In this document: piece by piece, positions 9,803 through 17,813 of the stretch | Position numbering within the stretch: position 1 is the stretch's first letter | How the letters are laid out: each line of letters starts with the position of its first letter | NCBI GenBank assembly: GCA_024235675.1 | Contig: JACKLZ010000002.1 | Coordinates: 1-64,000, forward strand | Reading direction: 5' to 3' | From: Zoogloeaceae bacterium | Lineage (GTDB): Bacteria > Pseudomonadota > Gammaproteobacteria > Burkholderiales > Rhodocyclaceae | Length of the DNA: 64,000 nucleotides | Made by a program: the position numbers and the translations under genes | The notes under the pieces: model-generated | What the model saw: the letters and a program-made list of their open reading frames with translations, nothing else | Database searches by the model: none | What the model was told of the DNA's origin: nothing

Positions 9803-11577
9803 AGCGCGTCGCCCTGCTGGGCATGCCCAATTGCGGCAAGTCCTCACTATTCAACCGTGTCACCGGCGCCTCGGCGCGTATCGGCAACTGGCCCGGCATC
9901 ACCGTCGACCTGATGCGCGCGCGCATCCTGCTCGGCAGCCACATGGTCGAAGTGGTCGACCTGCCCGGCATCTACGATCTGAATGGCTACACCGAAGACG
10001 AGCAGGTGGTGCGCGACTTCCTCAGCGCCCAACCGGTCGACTTGCTGATCATGGTCATCAACGCGGCGCAGGCCGAGCGACAACTGCGCCTCTTCCTGCA
10101 GGCACGCACCCTCGGCGTGCCAATCGTGGTGCTGTTCAACATGGCAGACGAAGCACGTCGCCTCGGTATCAGCATTGACCGCGACGCCTTCACCGAACAC
10201 ACGGGCTTTGCCGCCCACAGCATCAGCGCCAAGTTTGGTGATGGCGTGCCCCAGGCACTCGCGCAAATTGGCCACATGCTGGGCAACACCGTGGCGAGCA
10301 CGCCCTCTTTTGATGCGCTGGCCGCCGCCGATCTCGAGCATGCGCTCGATCAACTGGCGCACCAGTGCATCGACACGCCGGTCACCCTCTCGGCCCGGCA
10401 CACCGACCGCATCGACCGCGCAGCCCTGCATCCGGTGCTTGGCCCGGTGCTGTTCATTGCCGCCATGGCGCTGGTCTTCAACGCCGTCTTCCTGCTCGGC
10501 GCGCCGCTTCAAGAGGGCATCGGCGCGGCCTTCGACTGGCTGCGCAGCGCTGCACTCGTGCCCCTGCTCGCCCCCCTGCCCGCGTGGGTCAGCGGCTTTC
10601 TGATCGAGGGCATCTACAACGGCGTCAGCACGGTCGCTACCTTCGTCCCGCTGATCGTGCTGTTCTTCTTCCTGATGGCCCTGGTCGAAGACTCCGGCTA
10701 CCTCTCCCGCGCCGCCTTCCTGATGGACGCCTTCATGTCGCGCCTGGGGCTCGATGGCCGCAGCTTCGTCATGCTGGTAATGGGTTTCGGCTGCAATGTG
10801 CCGGCCCTGATGGGCACCCGCATCATGCGTGCGCGGCCGTTACGCCTGCTGACAATGCTGACCATTCCCCTGTCGCTGTGCTCGGCACGGCTGCAGGTTT
10901 TCCTGTTCATCGGCGCGGCCGTTTTCCCGGCCGTATGGGCGCCCTGGGCGCTGCTCAGCCTCTACCTTTTCAGCATCGCCGCCGCCGTGCTCACCGCCTG
11001 GCTGTTCCGCAAGAAGTTCGCCAGCCGCGAGCCCTTTGCGCTGGAGCTGCCACCCTATCGTCTGCCCACCCTGCGCCATGTGCTGCTGCGCGGCTGGCAT
11101 GAAGTACGCCACTTCGTGCATCGCGCCAGCCGCTTCATCGTGGCCGGCGTCGCGCTGGTGTGGCTGCTCACGCATCTGCCGGTGGGCGTCGACGCGGCCA
11201 GCACCGCGTCCTGGGCCGGACAGATCGGCAGCTGGCTCCAGCCGCTGCTCAGCCCCATCGGCATCGACACGCAGCTCACCCTCGCGCTGCTCTTCGGCTT
11301 TGTGGCCAAAGAAGTCATGATCGGCGCCATGGCGGTCATCTTCGGCCAGGAAACCAGCGCGCTCGGCGACACGCTCGCCCAGCACATGAACATCGCACAG
11401 GCCTACAGCTTCATGCTCTTCACGCTGCTGTACACGCCCTGCCTGTCGACACTCGCCACCTTGCAAAGCGAGTCACGCGACTGGCGCTTCACCACCCTGG
11501 CCGTCGTCTGGCCGCTTGGCCTGGCCTGGGCCGTGGCCTGGCTGGCCTATACGGGGCTGCGCGCGCTGCCGCTGTGA
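9799..11577 (+). CDS. feoB: Ferrous iron transporter FeoB (compact form)
   Basis: 592 aa. The N-terminal G domain shows G1 GMPNCGKS (8-15), G3 DLPG and G4 NMAD. The membrane part has two gate (nucleoside-recognition-type) regions, with the conserved NVPALMGTRIMR. It transports Fe2+ across the inner membrane. E. coli FeoB is about 770 aa, so this is a shortened version with both gates and the G domain retained. The start is a TTG coupled to the feoA stop. The start is supported because GTPase motif spacing leaves no room for a later one. No feoC is seen after it. Confidence 0.92.
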   Translation: MKRVALLGMPNCGKSSLFNRVTGASARIGNWPGITVDLMRARILLGSHMVEVVDLPGIYDLNGYTEDEQVVRDFLSAQPVDLLIMVINAAQAERQLRLFLQARTLGVPIVVLFNMADEARRLGISIDRDAFTEHTGFAAHSISAKFGDGVPQALAQIGHMLGNTVASTPSFDALAAADLEHALDQLAHQCIDTPVTLSARHTDRIDRAALHPVLGPVLFIAAMALVFNAVFLLGAPLQEGIGAAFDWLRSAALVPLLAPLPAWVSGFLIEGIYNGVSTVATFVPLIVLFFFLMALVEDSGYLSRAAFLMDAFMSRLGLDGRSFVMLVMGFGCNVPALMGTRIMRARPLRLLTMLTIPLSLCSARLQVFLFIGAAVFPAVWAPWALLSLYLFSIAAAVLTAWLFRKKFASREPFALELPPYRLPTLRHVLLRGWHEVRHFVHRASRFIVAGVALVWLLTHLPVGVDAASTASWAGQIGSWLQPLLSPIGIDTQLTLALLFGFVAKEVMIGAMAVIFGQETSALGDTLAQHMNIAQAYSFMLFTLLYTPCLSTLATLQSESRDWRFTTLAVVWPLGLAWAVAWLAYTGLRALPL

Positions 11578-11644
11578 TCGCCCGAGCACCTGATACCGCA
11601 GGTATCATGGCGACTCAGGCTTGACATGACATAGGGGCGCGTCT

Positions 11645-12775
11645 TTGACACGGGTTGATCGCCGCAAGGCCACCGCAAGCGAGTTCCGCCGACTGTTCCT
11701 GCGCCTCACCGGCCGACTGAAACGTAGCGCCGATCGAGGCGAAGGCGGCGACGCCGACCTCCGGCTCGATTTTGCCGATGTCAACGCCGCCCGCATTGGC
11801 GCTTCACCGCCCAGCGAGGCACTGACCCGATCTCCCCTGCCCGCCGGCGATCCGCGCTTCATCCCCCGCGAAGACATCCGCGCTGCCATTGAACACAGCC
11901 ACGCCGCCTGGCGCGAGGGTCGCCCGACGCTCATCGCCCTGACCGGCCCCAGCGGCTGCGGCCTCACCAGCATTCTCAACCAGACCCCAAGCTGGCTGCC
12001 CGCCGACACGCTGGTGGCCAGAATCGATTTGAGCAAACGCCCCGACACCTCCGCCGACGCGCTGGCGCTGGCCGCTGGCGCGTTTGAGGCGCCGCCCCCC
12101 TTCGATACAGTGGACAGCGCAGCGAACCAGATCAACGCACTCGCACCCCGTGTCATCCTGATCGACAACGGCCACCTCCTGTACTCCCGGCTCATGGGCG
12201 GCAGCGAGGGCGGACGCGCACTCCACGGCCTGATGATCGCCACCCAAGGCAAGCACCTGTGGCTGCTCGCCTGCGAGACCCAGGCGTGGCGACGCCAGTG
12301 CGACACCGCAGGCGCCCACCGCTACTTCGACATCACCATCGAGGCCGACTATTTCTCCCGCGTTGAGCTGGCCAGCCTGCTCAGCACACGCACGCCGGAC
12401 GGATCGCCATCGTTTGACGATGCCGCCATCGATGCCCTGCACCGGGTGTCACGCGGCCACCCGGGCCTCGCACTGTTCATCGCCGCCTGCATCCGTCGCG
12501 CCGACACCCCCACACTCCCCGCGCCATTTGACGAGTCTCCGCTGTGGGCGCTGGAGCGTACCGAGCTGCTCACGCTGGCCGAAATTTCAGCACATGGCAT
12601 GCTGTCAGCCAACGAACTGCAAAGCATCTTTCGCCGCGACCCCACGAGCACCAGCATCCTGCTCCACCATCTGCGCCAGAGCGGTCTGATCGTTGGCTCC
12701 ACAGGCAACCAGCTGCAACCGCTGCTCGCCCCCATGATCAACGCGCATCTGGTGCGCGCCAACTATCTGTACTGA
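11645..12775 (+). CDS. AAA/ExeA-like P-loop protein with degenerate Walker A, unknown function
   Basis: 376 aa from a TTG preceded by a GGGG-type ribosome site. After a basic N-terminus (~1-35) comes a P-loop-like fold: GPSGCGLTS at 101-109 is in the Walker A position but has Leu where the essential Lys should be. VILIDN at 170-175 is the Walker B strand, with Asn after the Asp rather than Glu. The C-terminal third (~300-376) looks like a winged helix. No membrane segment is seen. It lies 6 bp before an MscS channel gene and is probably co-transcribed with it. I do not recognise a named family. Loss of the Lys suggests weak or no ATP hydrolysis. Confidence 0.7.
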   Translation: MTRVDRRKATASEFRRLFLRLTGRLKRSADRGEGGDADLRLDFADVNAARIGASPPSEALTRSPLPAGDPRFIPREDIRAAIEHSHAAWREGRPTLIALTGPSGCGLTSILNQTPSWLPADTLVARIDLSKRPDTSADALALAAGAFEAPPPFDTVDSAANQINALAPRVILIDNGHLLYSRLMGGSEGGRALHGLMIATQGKHLWLLACETQAWRRQCDTAGAHRYFDITIEADYFSRVELASLLSTRTPDGSPSFDDAAIDALHRVSRGHPGLALFIAACIRRADTPTLPAPFDESPLWALERTELLTLAEISAHGMLSANELQSIFRRDPTSTSILLHHLRQSGLIVGSTGNQLQPLLAPMINAHLVRANYLY

Positions 12776-12781
12776 CCCGCG

Positions 12782-13597
12782 ATGGAAGACAAAACACTCT
12801 CGCAACTACTGAGCCTGCTTTCGATTCGCCACCTGATCGAAGCCGTGGTCGTCGTCGCGCTGGCTGCCTTGTTCATCCGCGGCGTCCGCTTCGCGCTCGA
12901 CCACCTCGCCAAACGCTACCCGCGCGCGCGCCTGCAACTGGCGCAGAGCTATCCCGCGATCCGGCTGCTGGTGTGGACAACCACCATCGTCTTCATCGTG
13001 CTGGTCACCGTCCGCCCCCCCGACAGCGTCATCTTCGCCATGCTCGGCTCCCTCGGCCTGGCCGTCGGGCTGGCCGCGCAAGACGGTATTCGCAACCTGA
13101 TTGCCGGCGTCGTCATGATCTTCAACCCGCCCTTCCGCACCGGCGACATGATCCAGTTCGGCGGCCACTACGGCGAAGTCGTGCGTCTCGACCTCTCAGC
13201 CACCTGGCTGCGCACCTTCGACGACAACACGGTCATGATCCCCAACGCCGAGTTCCTCAAGGGCGCCGTGGCCAACAGCAACAGCGGCGAGCTCGACGAA
13301 ATGGTCGTCATCCCCATCGACCTGCCCTGGCCGTATCCCGTTGCCGACGCACGCGCCATCGCCGCCGACGCCGCCCGTGCCTCGCCCTACTGCTACCTCA
13401 AGAAACCCGTCGCAGTCGTGCTCTCACAGCACCATGATCATGGCCAGTTCGTCGTCCGCCTGACCATCAAGGCCTATGTCGTCGACGTCCGCCTCGAACG
13501 CATCATGGCCAGCGACATCACCGAACGCACGCTCGAGGCACTCGCGGCGCTGCAAACTCCTGATCAAGCAGTGCAAGTGCCAAGCACGGTGCAGTAA
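12782..13597 (+). CDS. Small-conductance mechanosensitive channel, MscS family
   Basis: 271 aa with N-terminal membrane helices (~20-40, ~60-80) and the pore helix plus beta domain of MscS (GSLGLAVGLAAQDGIRNLIAGVVMIFNPPFRTGD, a textbook MscS region read in two parts). VMIPNAEFLKGAVAN closes the beta domain. It releases solutes during hypo-osmotic shock. It has fewer N-terminal helices than the large MscK/MscM types. It is directly downstream of the P-loop-like gene. Confidence 0.88.
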   Translation: MEDKTLSQLLSLLSIRHLIEAVVVVALAALFIRGVRFALDHLAKRYPRARLQLAQSYPAIRLLVWTTTIVFIVLVTVRPPDSVIFAMLGSLGLAVGLAAQDGIRNLIAGVVMIFNPPFRTGDMIQFGGHYGEVVRLDLSATWLRTFDDNTVMIPNAEFLKGAVANSNSGELDEMVVIPIDLPWPYPVADARAIAADAARASPYCYLKKPVAVVLSQHHDHGQFVVRLTIKAYVVDVRLERIMASDITERTLEALAALQTPDQAVQVPSTVQ

Positions 13598-13756
13598 GCG
13601 TTCTTGCGCCGAGATATTGCGCCTGATGTTCAGGTGTTTATGGTGACGGACGCTTGACCCTATGCCGCACGCCCTCCCGAGCCTGTGAGCACAGGCGCGG
13701 CGTGCTGCAAAATGCGGAGGTGTCGGTTCGATCGGCTTGCCATGAAAGCGTGCATC

Positions 13757-14656
13757 TCAGCAAGCATCTGCGAGGGGGCACCGGCTGGCAAACGACTGCG
13801 ACTCACACTGCAGCGAGATATGCCGTAGCTCAAAACGATCGTGCAGCATCTCCATCGCGTGCTCCAGCAAGACATCCCGGTCACTGTCATCCCGTGCCAT
13901 CACCAGATGCGCGGTGAGGGCATTGTCGGCAGTGCTCATTGCCCAGACGTGCAAGTCATGCACGGCGGCAACACCGGGCAGATCCTGAAGGCTTTGACGC
14001 ACGGCGGGAAGATCAATCCCATCGGGGACGCCGTCAAACAGCAAGTGCAGGGAGCGATGAAACAGCGACCAGGTACCGAGCACCACGACCAGCGCAATCA
14101 GCACACTGACGACCGGATCGATCCAGGTCCAGCCCTGCCAGAGATAAAGAGCGCCTGCCACAACCACACCGACCGACACCAGCGCATCGGCCGCCATATG
14201 CAGGAAGGCGCCTCGGATATTCAAGTCCCTCTTGCTGCCTGTCAGAAAAAGCCAGGCGGTGACCGTGTTGATGATGACGCCGATGCCGGCAACCACCATC
14301 ACCGTACCGGCGTCAATCGACGCGGGCGTCTGCATGCGCTGTAGCGCCTCCCAAGCCAGCGATCCCATGGCCACCAACAGCACAATGGCGTTGGCAAAAC
14401 TGGCCAGAATCGAGCCACGTCGCCAGCCATAGGTATGCCGGAGGTCAGGCTTCAAGCGAGCAGCAGCAAACGCTGCCCACGCCAGCAACAGGCCACCGAC
14501 ATCGCTGAGATTGTGTGCCGCATCGGCCAGCAAGGCCAGCGAGTCGGCCCGCCAGCCGTAAAACGCTTCAAGCAGCACGAAGCCCAGATTCAGCGTGATG
14601 CCGATGGCAAACGCTTTACCGTAATTGGTCGGCGCGTGATCGTGGTCGTGGCTCAT
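13757..14656 (-). CDS. Cation diffusion facilitator (CzcD/ZitB-like) metal exporter
   Basis: 299 aa, six membrane helices. It starts with a His-rich tip (MSHDHDHAPTNYG). The metal-site motifs HNLSD (helix 2, after LLADAA) and HMAAD (helix 5) give the His/Asp pattern of Zn/Cd/Co exporters. A cytosolic C-terminal domain follows (AVHDLHVWAMS). Its start overlaps the stop of the OsmC gene (14653-14656), so it is the last gene of the cluster that begins with the sigma factor at 17378. Zn versus other metals cannot be told from sequence alone. Confidence 0.88.
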   Translation of the reverse strand: MSHDHDHAPTNYGKAFAIGITLNLGFVLLEAFYGWRADSLALLADAAHNLSDVGGLLLAWAAFAAARLKPDLRHTYGWRRGSILASFANAIVLLVAMGSLAWEALQRMQTPASIDAGTVMVVAGIGVIINTVTAWLFLTGSKRDLNIRGAFLHMAADALVSVGVVVAGALYLWQGWTWIDPVVSVLIALVVVLGTWSLFHRSLHLLFDGVPDGIDLPAVRQSLQDLPGVAAVHDLHVWAMSTADNALTAHLVMARDDSDRDVLLEHAMEMLHDRFELRHISLQCESQSFASRCPLADAC

Positions 14657-15075
14657 GAAGCGGTGCGCTTCAAGACGCCGTTCAGCCGCGTGCCGGGGGC
14701 TACCGTGTTGTAGACCGTGCCGTATTTCTTCACGTTGTCGTGCAGCAGGTCGAGGCGATGATCGCTCTCATCGGTGTCGACCAGAATTTCGTAGTCGATC
14801 AATTCCATCTTCGGCGGTACGTCCTGGCGCACTCCATACAGGCGCACTTCCACGCCGCGCAGGTCGAACTTCAAAATCGGGGTCACCCGCTCGATACCCT
14901 TGATCATGCAGGCGGCCAGCGCTGCCATCAGGAGTTCCGCCGGATTGAAGGCATCGGGGCGACCCGCCAGATCGGTATCCAGGGTGATGTCAGCCTCTTT
15001 GCAACGGGCCAAGCTGCCATGCGCATCAATACGGCGGGCCTGTACATTGAAGGTCATTTTGGGTTTGTCGTTCAC
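14653..15075 (-). CDS. OsmC-family protein
   Basis: About 140 aa from a GTG at 15075 that has GGAG six bases upstream. It has the OsmC fold signature NPAELLMAALAACMIKGIERV with one Cys. The second catalytic Cys of Ohr/OsmC peroxidases is not seen, so it is closer to the YhfA-like group without known peroxidase activity. It is coupled to the CDF gene by a four-base overlap. A longer open frame upstream overlaps the rhodanese gene and is not supported by family length. Confidence 0.8.
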   Translation of the reverse strand: MNDKPKMTFNVQARRIDAHGSLARCKEADITLDTDLAGRPDAFNPAELLMAALAACMIKGIERVTPILKFDLRGVEVRLYGVRQDVPPKMELIDYEILVDTDESDHRLDLLHDNVKKYGTVYNTVAPGTRLNGVLKRTAS

Positions 15076-15092
15076 GGGGGTCTCCAATTCAT

Positions 15093-15398
15093 TCAGCAGC
15101 AACTGCCACGGGGTCTTTTGTCGTCGCCGTGGTACATCAGGAAGCAGCTGGCTTTCAGGCTGCGCGGTCCAACGGAGCAAGCGGGAATCCGTTCCCGGTC
15201 CCTGGGGAGTTCGGCACAGCGCCGCTCGAATTCGCTCATGGGCAGATGCACAACATTCGGCACATCGAACGCCGGCTTGGTCACTTCGTCAGCTTCACGC
15301 ACATCCACCCGCAGCGCATTCTCGTCCGTGATCTTGCGGCGGGTCAGGGTCGGGCAGTATTGGCGCGCATCCGCCTGAGCCCTTTGATCAGTGGGCAT
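15093..15398 (-). CDS. Short rhodanese-like domain protein (C-terminus appears cut)
   Basis: 101 aa. ALRVDVREADEV and VVHLPMSEFERR match the first half of a single-domain rhodanese, and CSVGPRS is the active-site Cys loop (CxxGxRS) that carries persulfide sulfur. After FLMYHGDDK the usual closing segment (hydrophobic strand, Gly-Gly, Trp) is missing and the frame ends quickly with SCC. Another frame over the same DNA gives TPWQLLLNELETPV, which resembles the missing end. This suggests a deletion or frameshift, or a natural short form. It sits in the sigma factor/permease/OsmC cluster. Confidence 0.62.
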   Translation of the reverse strand: MPTDQRAQADARQYCPTLTRRKITDENALRVDVREADEVTKPAFDVPNVVHLPMSEFERRCAELPRDRERIPACSVGPRSLKASCFLMYHGDDKRPRGSCC

Positions 15399-15417
15399 GG
15401 TGTTTTACCGCTCGCTC

Positions 15418-15654
15418 TCATTGACTCAGCCAGTGTTCGATTTTGTCGCGCGAGGGCACACCGCCCGCATGCACGACCTTGCCATCAACCACCACGCCCG
15501 GGGTACTCATCACGCCATGGCTCATGATGTCCTTGATGTCCTCCACCTTCTGAATCGACACACCAACGCCCTTGGCCTGGGCGACCTGTTCGATCAATGC
15601 AATGGTGTTTTTGCAGTTGGCACACCCCGTGCCGAGCACCTTGATTTCTTTCAT
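15418..15654 (-). CDS. Thioredoxin-like small redox protein (redox-active disulfide protein 2 type)
   Basis: 78 aa from an ATG at 15654 (MKEIKVLGTGCANCKNT). The CxxC is CANC at 11-14, near the N-terminus, and VMSTPGVVVDGKVVHAG carries the cis-Pro loop (TPGVVVDG). This is the small glutaredoxin/thioredoxin type often encoded next to ArsP/DUF318 permeases, as here: the permease ends 11 bp before it. It probably acts as a thiol or metal(loid) handover partner (inference). Confidence 0.85.
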   Translation of the reverse strand: MKEIKVLGTGCANCKNTIALIEQVAQAKGVGVSIQKVEDIKDIMSHGVMSTPGVVVDGKVVHAGGVPSRDKIEHWLSQ

Positions 15655-15664
15655 GATTTTCTCC

Positions 15665-16702
15665 TCACAAAACCCAGTTGAATACATAACCCACGATCAG
15701 AATGCCGGTAGCGACGACGCCGGCAAAGGTCGCGATCAGCCTGATCTTGAGCACTTTGCGCAGAATCACCATTTCCGGCAGCGACAAGGCAATCACGCTC
15801 ATCATGAACGCCAGTACCGTGCCCAGCGCTGCGCCCTTGGCCAGCAATGCCTGCACGATGGGAATGACGCCCGCGGCATTGGTGTACATCGGCACGCCGA
15901 TCACCACGGCCAGCGGCACGGCCCACCAGGCGTCCTTGCCCATGATGGATGCCATGAACGCCTCCGGCACATACCCGTGGATGCCGGCACCAATGGCAAT
16001 GCCCGCCAGGATGTAAGGCCAGACCTTGCCAACGATCTCCCGCACGCTCCGAAAACCCGCATCAATCCGCTCCCCCAGGCTCATACCGCCCTGATCAAAC
16101 TGGGCGCTGACGCGGGGCATGTCGCGCACCCAGTCCTCCAGGTGCGCCTCCATCTTCAGACGGCCGATCACCCAACCCGCCACGATGGCAATCGATAAGC
16201 CCAGACTCAGGTACAGCAGCGCCACCGTCCCCCCGAACAGGCCAAACAGCAAGGTCAGTGCCACTTCATTGACCATGGGAGCCGCGATCAGAAAGGAAAA
16301 GGTCACACCCAGCGGCACGCCCGCCTGCAAGAAACCAATGAAAAGTGGCACCGCCGAGCAGGAGCAAAACGGGGTAACAACACCCAGCGAGGCCGCCATC
16401 ACATTGGCCACCCCCTCACGCCGTCCAACCAGCAAGGCACGCGTACGCTCGGGCGTGAAATAGCTGTTGACCATGCCCATGACAAACACGATGCCGGTCA
16501 GAAGCAGCAGCACCTTGGGGGTGTCATAAAAGAAAAATTGCAGCGCGCCACCCAGATGGCTGTCACGCTCGACCGGCAAAGCGGCCACCACGGCCTCAGA
16601 CAGTGGAATCAGGGTTTCATACAGGCCCCACCACACCAGGATGGCCAAGATCAGAAAAACTTTGGGGTTGCGCTGGGGCCAACGCAGGCTCAGGGTGTTC
16701 AT
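15665..16702 (-). CDS. ArsP/DUF318-family permease
   Basis: 345 aa from the ATG at 16702, which has GGAG eight bases upstream. Eight or more membrane helices. The conserved GVVTPFCSCSAVPLFIGFLQ region, with CxC, is the family hallmark, and a second half shows NAAGVIPIVQALLAKG. ArsP members export organoarsenicals; other members are of unknown substrate. It is followed by the thioredoxin-like protein and preceded by the SigZ-like factor (89-bp gap). Confidence 0.85.
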   Translation of the reverse strand: MNTLSLRWPQRNPKVFLILAILVWWGLYETLIPLSEAVVAALPVERDSHLGGALQFFFYDTPKVLLLLTGIVFVMGMVNSYFTPERTRALLVGRREGVANVMAASLGVVTPFCSCSAVPLFIGFLQAGVPLGVTFSFLIAAPMVNEVALTLLFGLFGGTVALLYLSLGLSIAIVAGWVIGRLKMEAHLEDWVRDMPRVSAQFDQGGMSLGERIDAGFRSVREIVGKVWPYILAGIAIGAGIHGYVPEAFMASIMGKDAWWAVPLAVVIGVPMYTNAAGVIPIVQALLAKGAALGTVLAFMMSVIALSLPEMVILRKVLKIRLIATFAGVVATGILIVGYVFNWVL

Positions 16703-16790
16703 TCGATCGCTCCAAACGATTCGGCACAAGCGTTTCGCCATTGACGATTTGTGCTTCCTGCTTGGGAGACGAATCACACCGCAAAAGGAT

Positions 16791-17378
16791 TCACCCCACC
16801 GGCGGTGGCGTGTGACAGCACACTCGTCCGGCCTCGTCGAAGCGAACCTGACAGTGCAGCAGCAGCGATTCCCGCAAACGCTGGCGCGCCCGCAGCAGGC
16901 GTGATTTGGCCGCCGCCAGGCTCAAACCAGAGTCGTCGGCATAGGCACGTACCGTCTTGCCGCGCAGATCGCAGGCGAGGAGGATGGCCCGATCCTCCTC
17001 GGACAATCGGCCCAGATTGCGCTCCAGGCAGCCGACCAAGGCTTCCACCGGCGCCTGTTCGTCGGTCGGCGGCGCAACCAGGTCCTCGGGCAATTCAACT
17101 CGATGCCTGATCGTTCGGGTATGGTCAATGAGTGCATTGCGGGCCACCTGAAACAACCAGGCGCGCGGTTGTTCGATGGCGCAAAACCCCTGCCCCTGCC
17201 GCATGGCCCGCAAGAACACCTCCTGCAACAAATCCTCAGCCTGACTGAGATCGCCCAAGCGATGCGAAAGAAACCGAACCAACTCGGATTCGTGAGCCCG
17301 CCACGCGCCCAGGACACAATCAAACTGCGCCGAACGCCCAGCAGACGCCGGCCGTGCATCTTCGTCAGGTGCGCTCAC
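16791..17378 (-). CDS. sigZ: ECF sigma factor, SigZ-like
   Basis: 195 aa from a GTG with a strong GGAGG six bases upstream. Sigma region 2 is seen in GDLSQAEDLLQEVFLRAMRQ and WLFQVARNALIDH. Region 4 follows as LSEEDRAILLACDLRGKTV and LSLAAAKSRLLRARQRLRE. The extra tail LLLHCQVRFDEAGRVCCH, with Cys/His residues, is typical of the SigZ group and could sense metal or thiol state. No anti-sigma gene is adjacent. It heads the permease/thioredoxin/rhodanese/OsmC/CDF cluster and probably drives it. Confidence 0.85.
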   Translation of the reverse strand: MSAPDEDARPASAGRSAQFDCVLGAWRAHESELVRFLSHRLGDLSQAEDLLQEVFLRAMRQGQGFCAIEQPRAWLFQVARNALIDHTRTIRHRVELPEDLVAPPTDEQAPVEALVGCLERNLGRLSEEDRAILLACDLRGKTVRAYADDSGLSLAAAKSRLLRARQRLRESLLLHCQVRFDEAGRVCCHTPPPVG

Positions 17379-17508
17379 TTCTGCGCCTCCTCAATCCAAT
17401 CAATGAGATTGCCGCGCCGGCATCAGGCACCGGCTCCAGCAAGCGGCAAAACACGTCTTTGTGGTATTTGACAACGGCGTCCTTGCCGATCCCGTTCAGT
17501 GTGGACAT
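17365..17508 (-). CDS. Small ORF upstream of sigZ, uncertain
   Basis: 47 aa (MSTLNGIGKDAVVKYHKDVF...). It ends 14 bases into sigZ and ends in a very basic tail (GLRRRRSERT). The ribosome site is weak. No family is recognised. It could be a leader peptide coupled to sigZ translation or simply a chance frame. Confidence 0.25.
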   Translation of the reverse strand: MSTLNGIGKDAVVKYHKDVFCRLLEPVPDAGAAISLIGLRRRRSERT

Positions 17509-17665
17509 GTCACCGTTCGCTCTTTGTTCTTCGCGTCGCAATGCCTCCGCAGCAGCGGGGCCGGCGCAAACGCGGGGTCGAAACCCGTTGCCATGCCGAA
17601 TCACCCACAGCATATCGGAAGCCTGTTTTGCTACGCGCTACATGCGACTGGCACGATGACTCTAG

Positions 17666-17697
17666 AAAAGAAAAAGGCCCGGAGGTCAGTCCGGGCC
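17666..17697 (-). terminator. Terminator of tRNA-Ala
   Basis: The 8-bp stem GGCCCGGA/TCCGGGCC (17676-17697, 6-base loop) is followed on the minus strand by TTTTTCTTTT. It lies about 10 bases downstream of the tRNA 3' end. Confidence 0.85.
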
Positions 17698-17707
17698 CTG
17701 GCATGTG

Positions 17708-17783
<76 letters not shown>

Positions 17784-17813
17784 ACGCTTGAGCGAAAAAT
17801 TATAGTCCTGCCC

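Noticed and set aside
14653..15180. Longer OsmC start giving a rhodanese-OsmC overlap of about 90 bp
   Set aside because: The added residues are not OsmC-like, and a GTG with a good ribosome site at 15075 explains the normal length. The stretch may be the lost rhodanese end instead.
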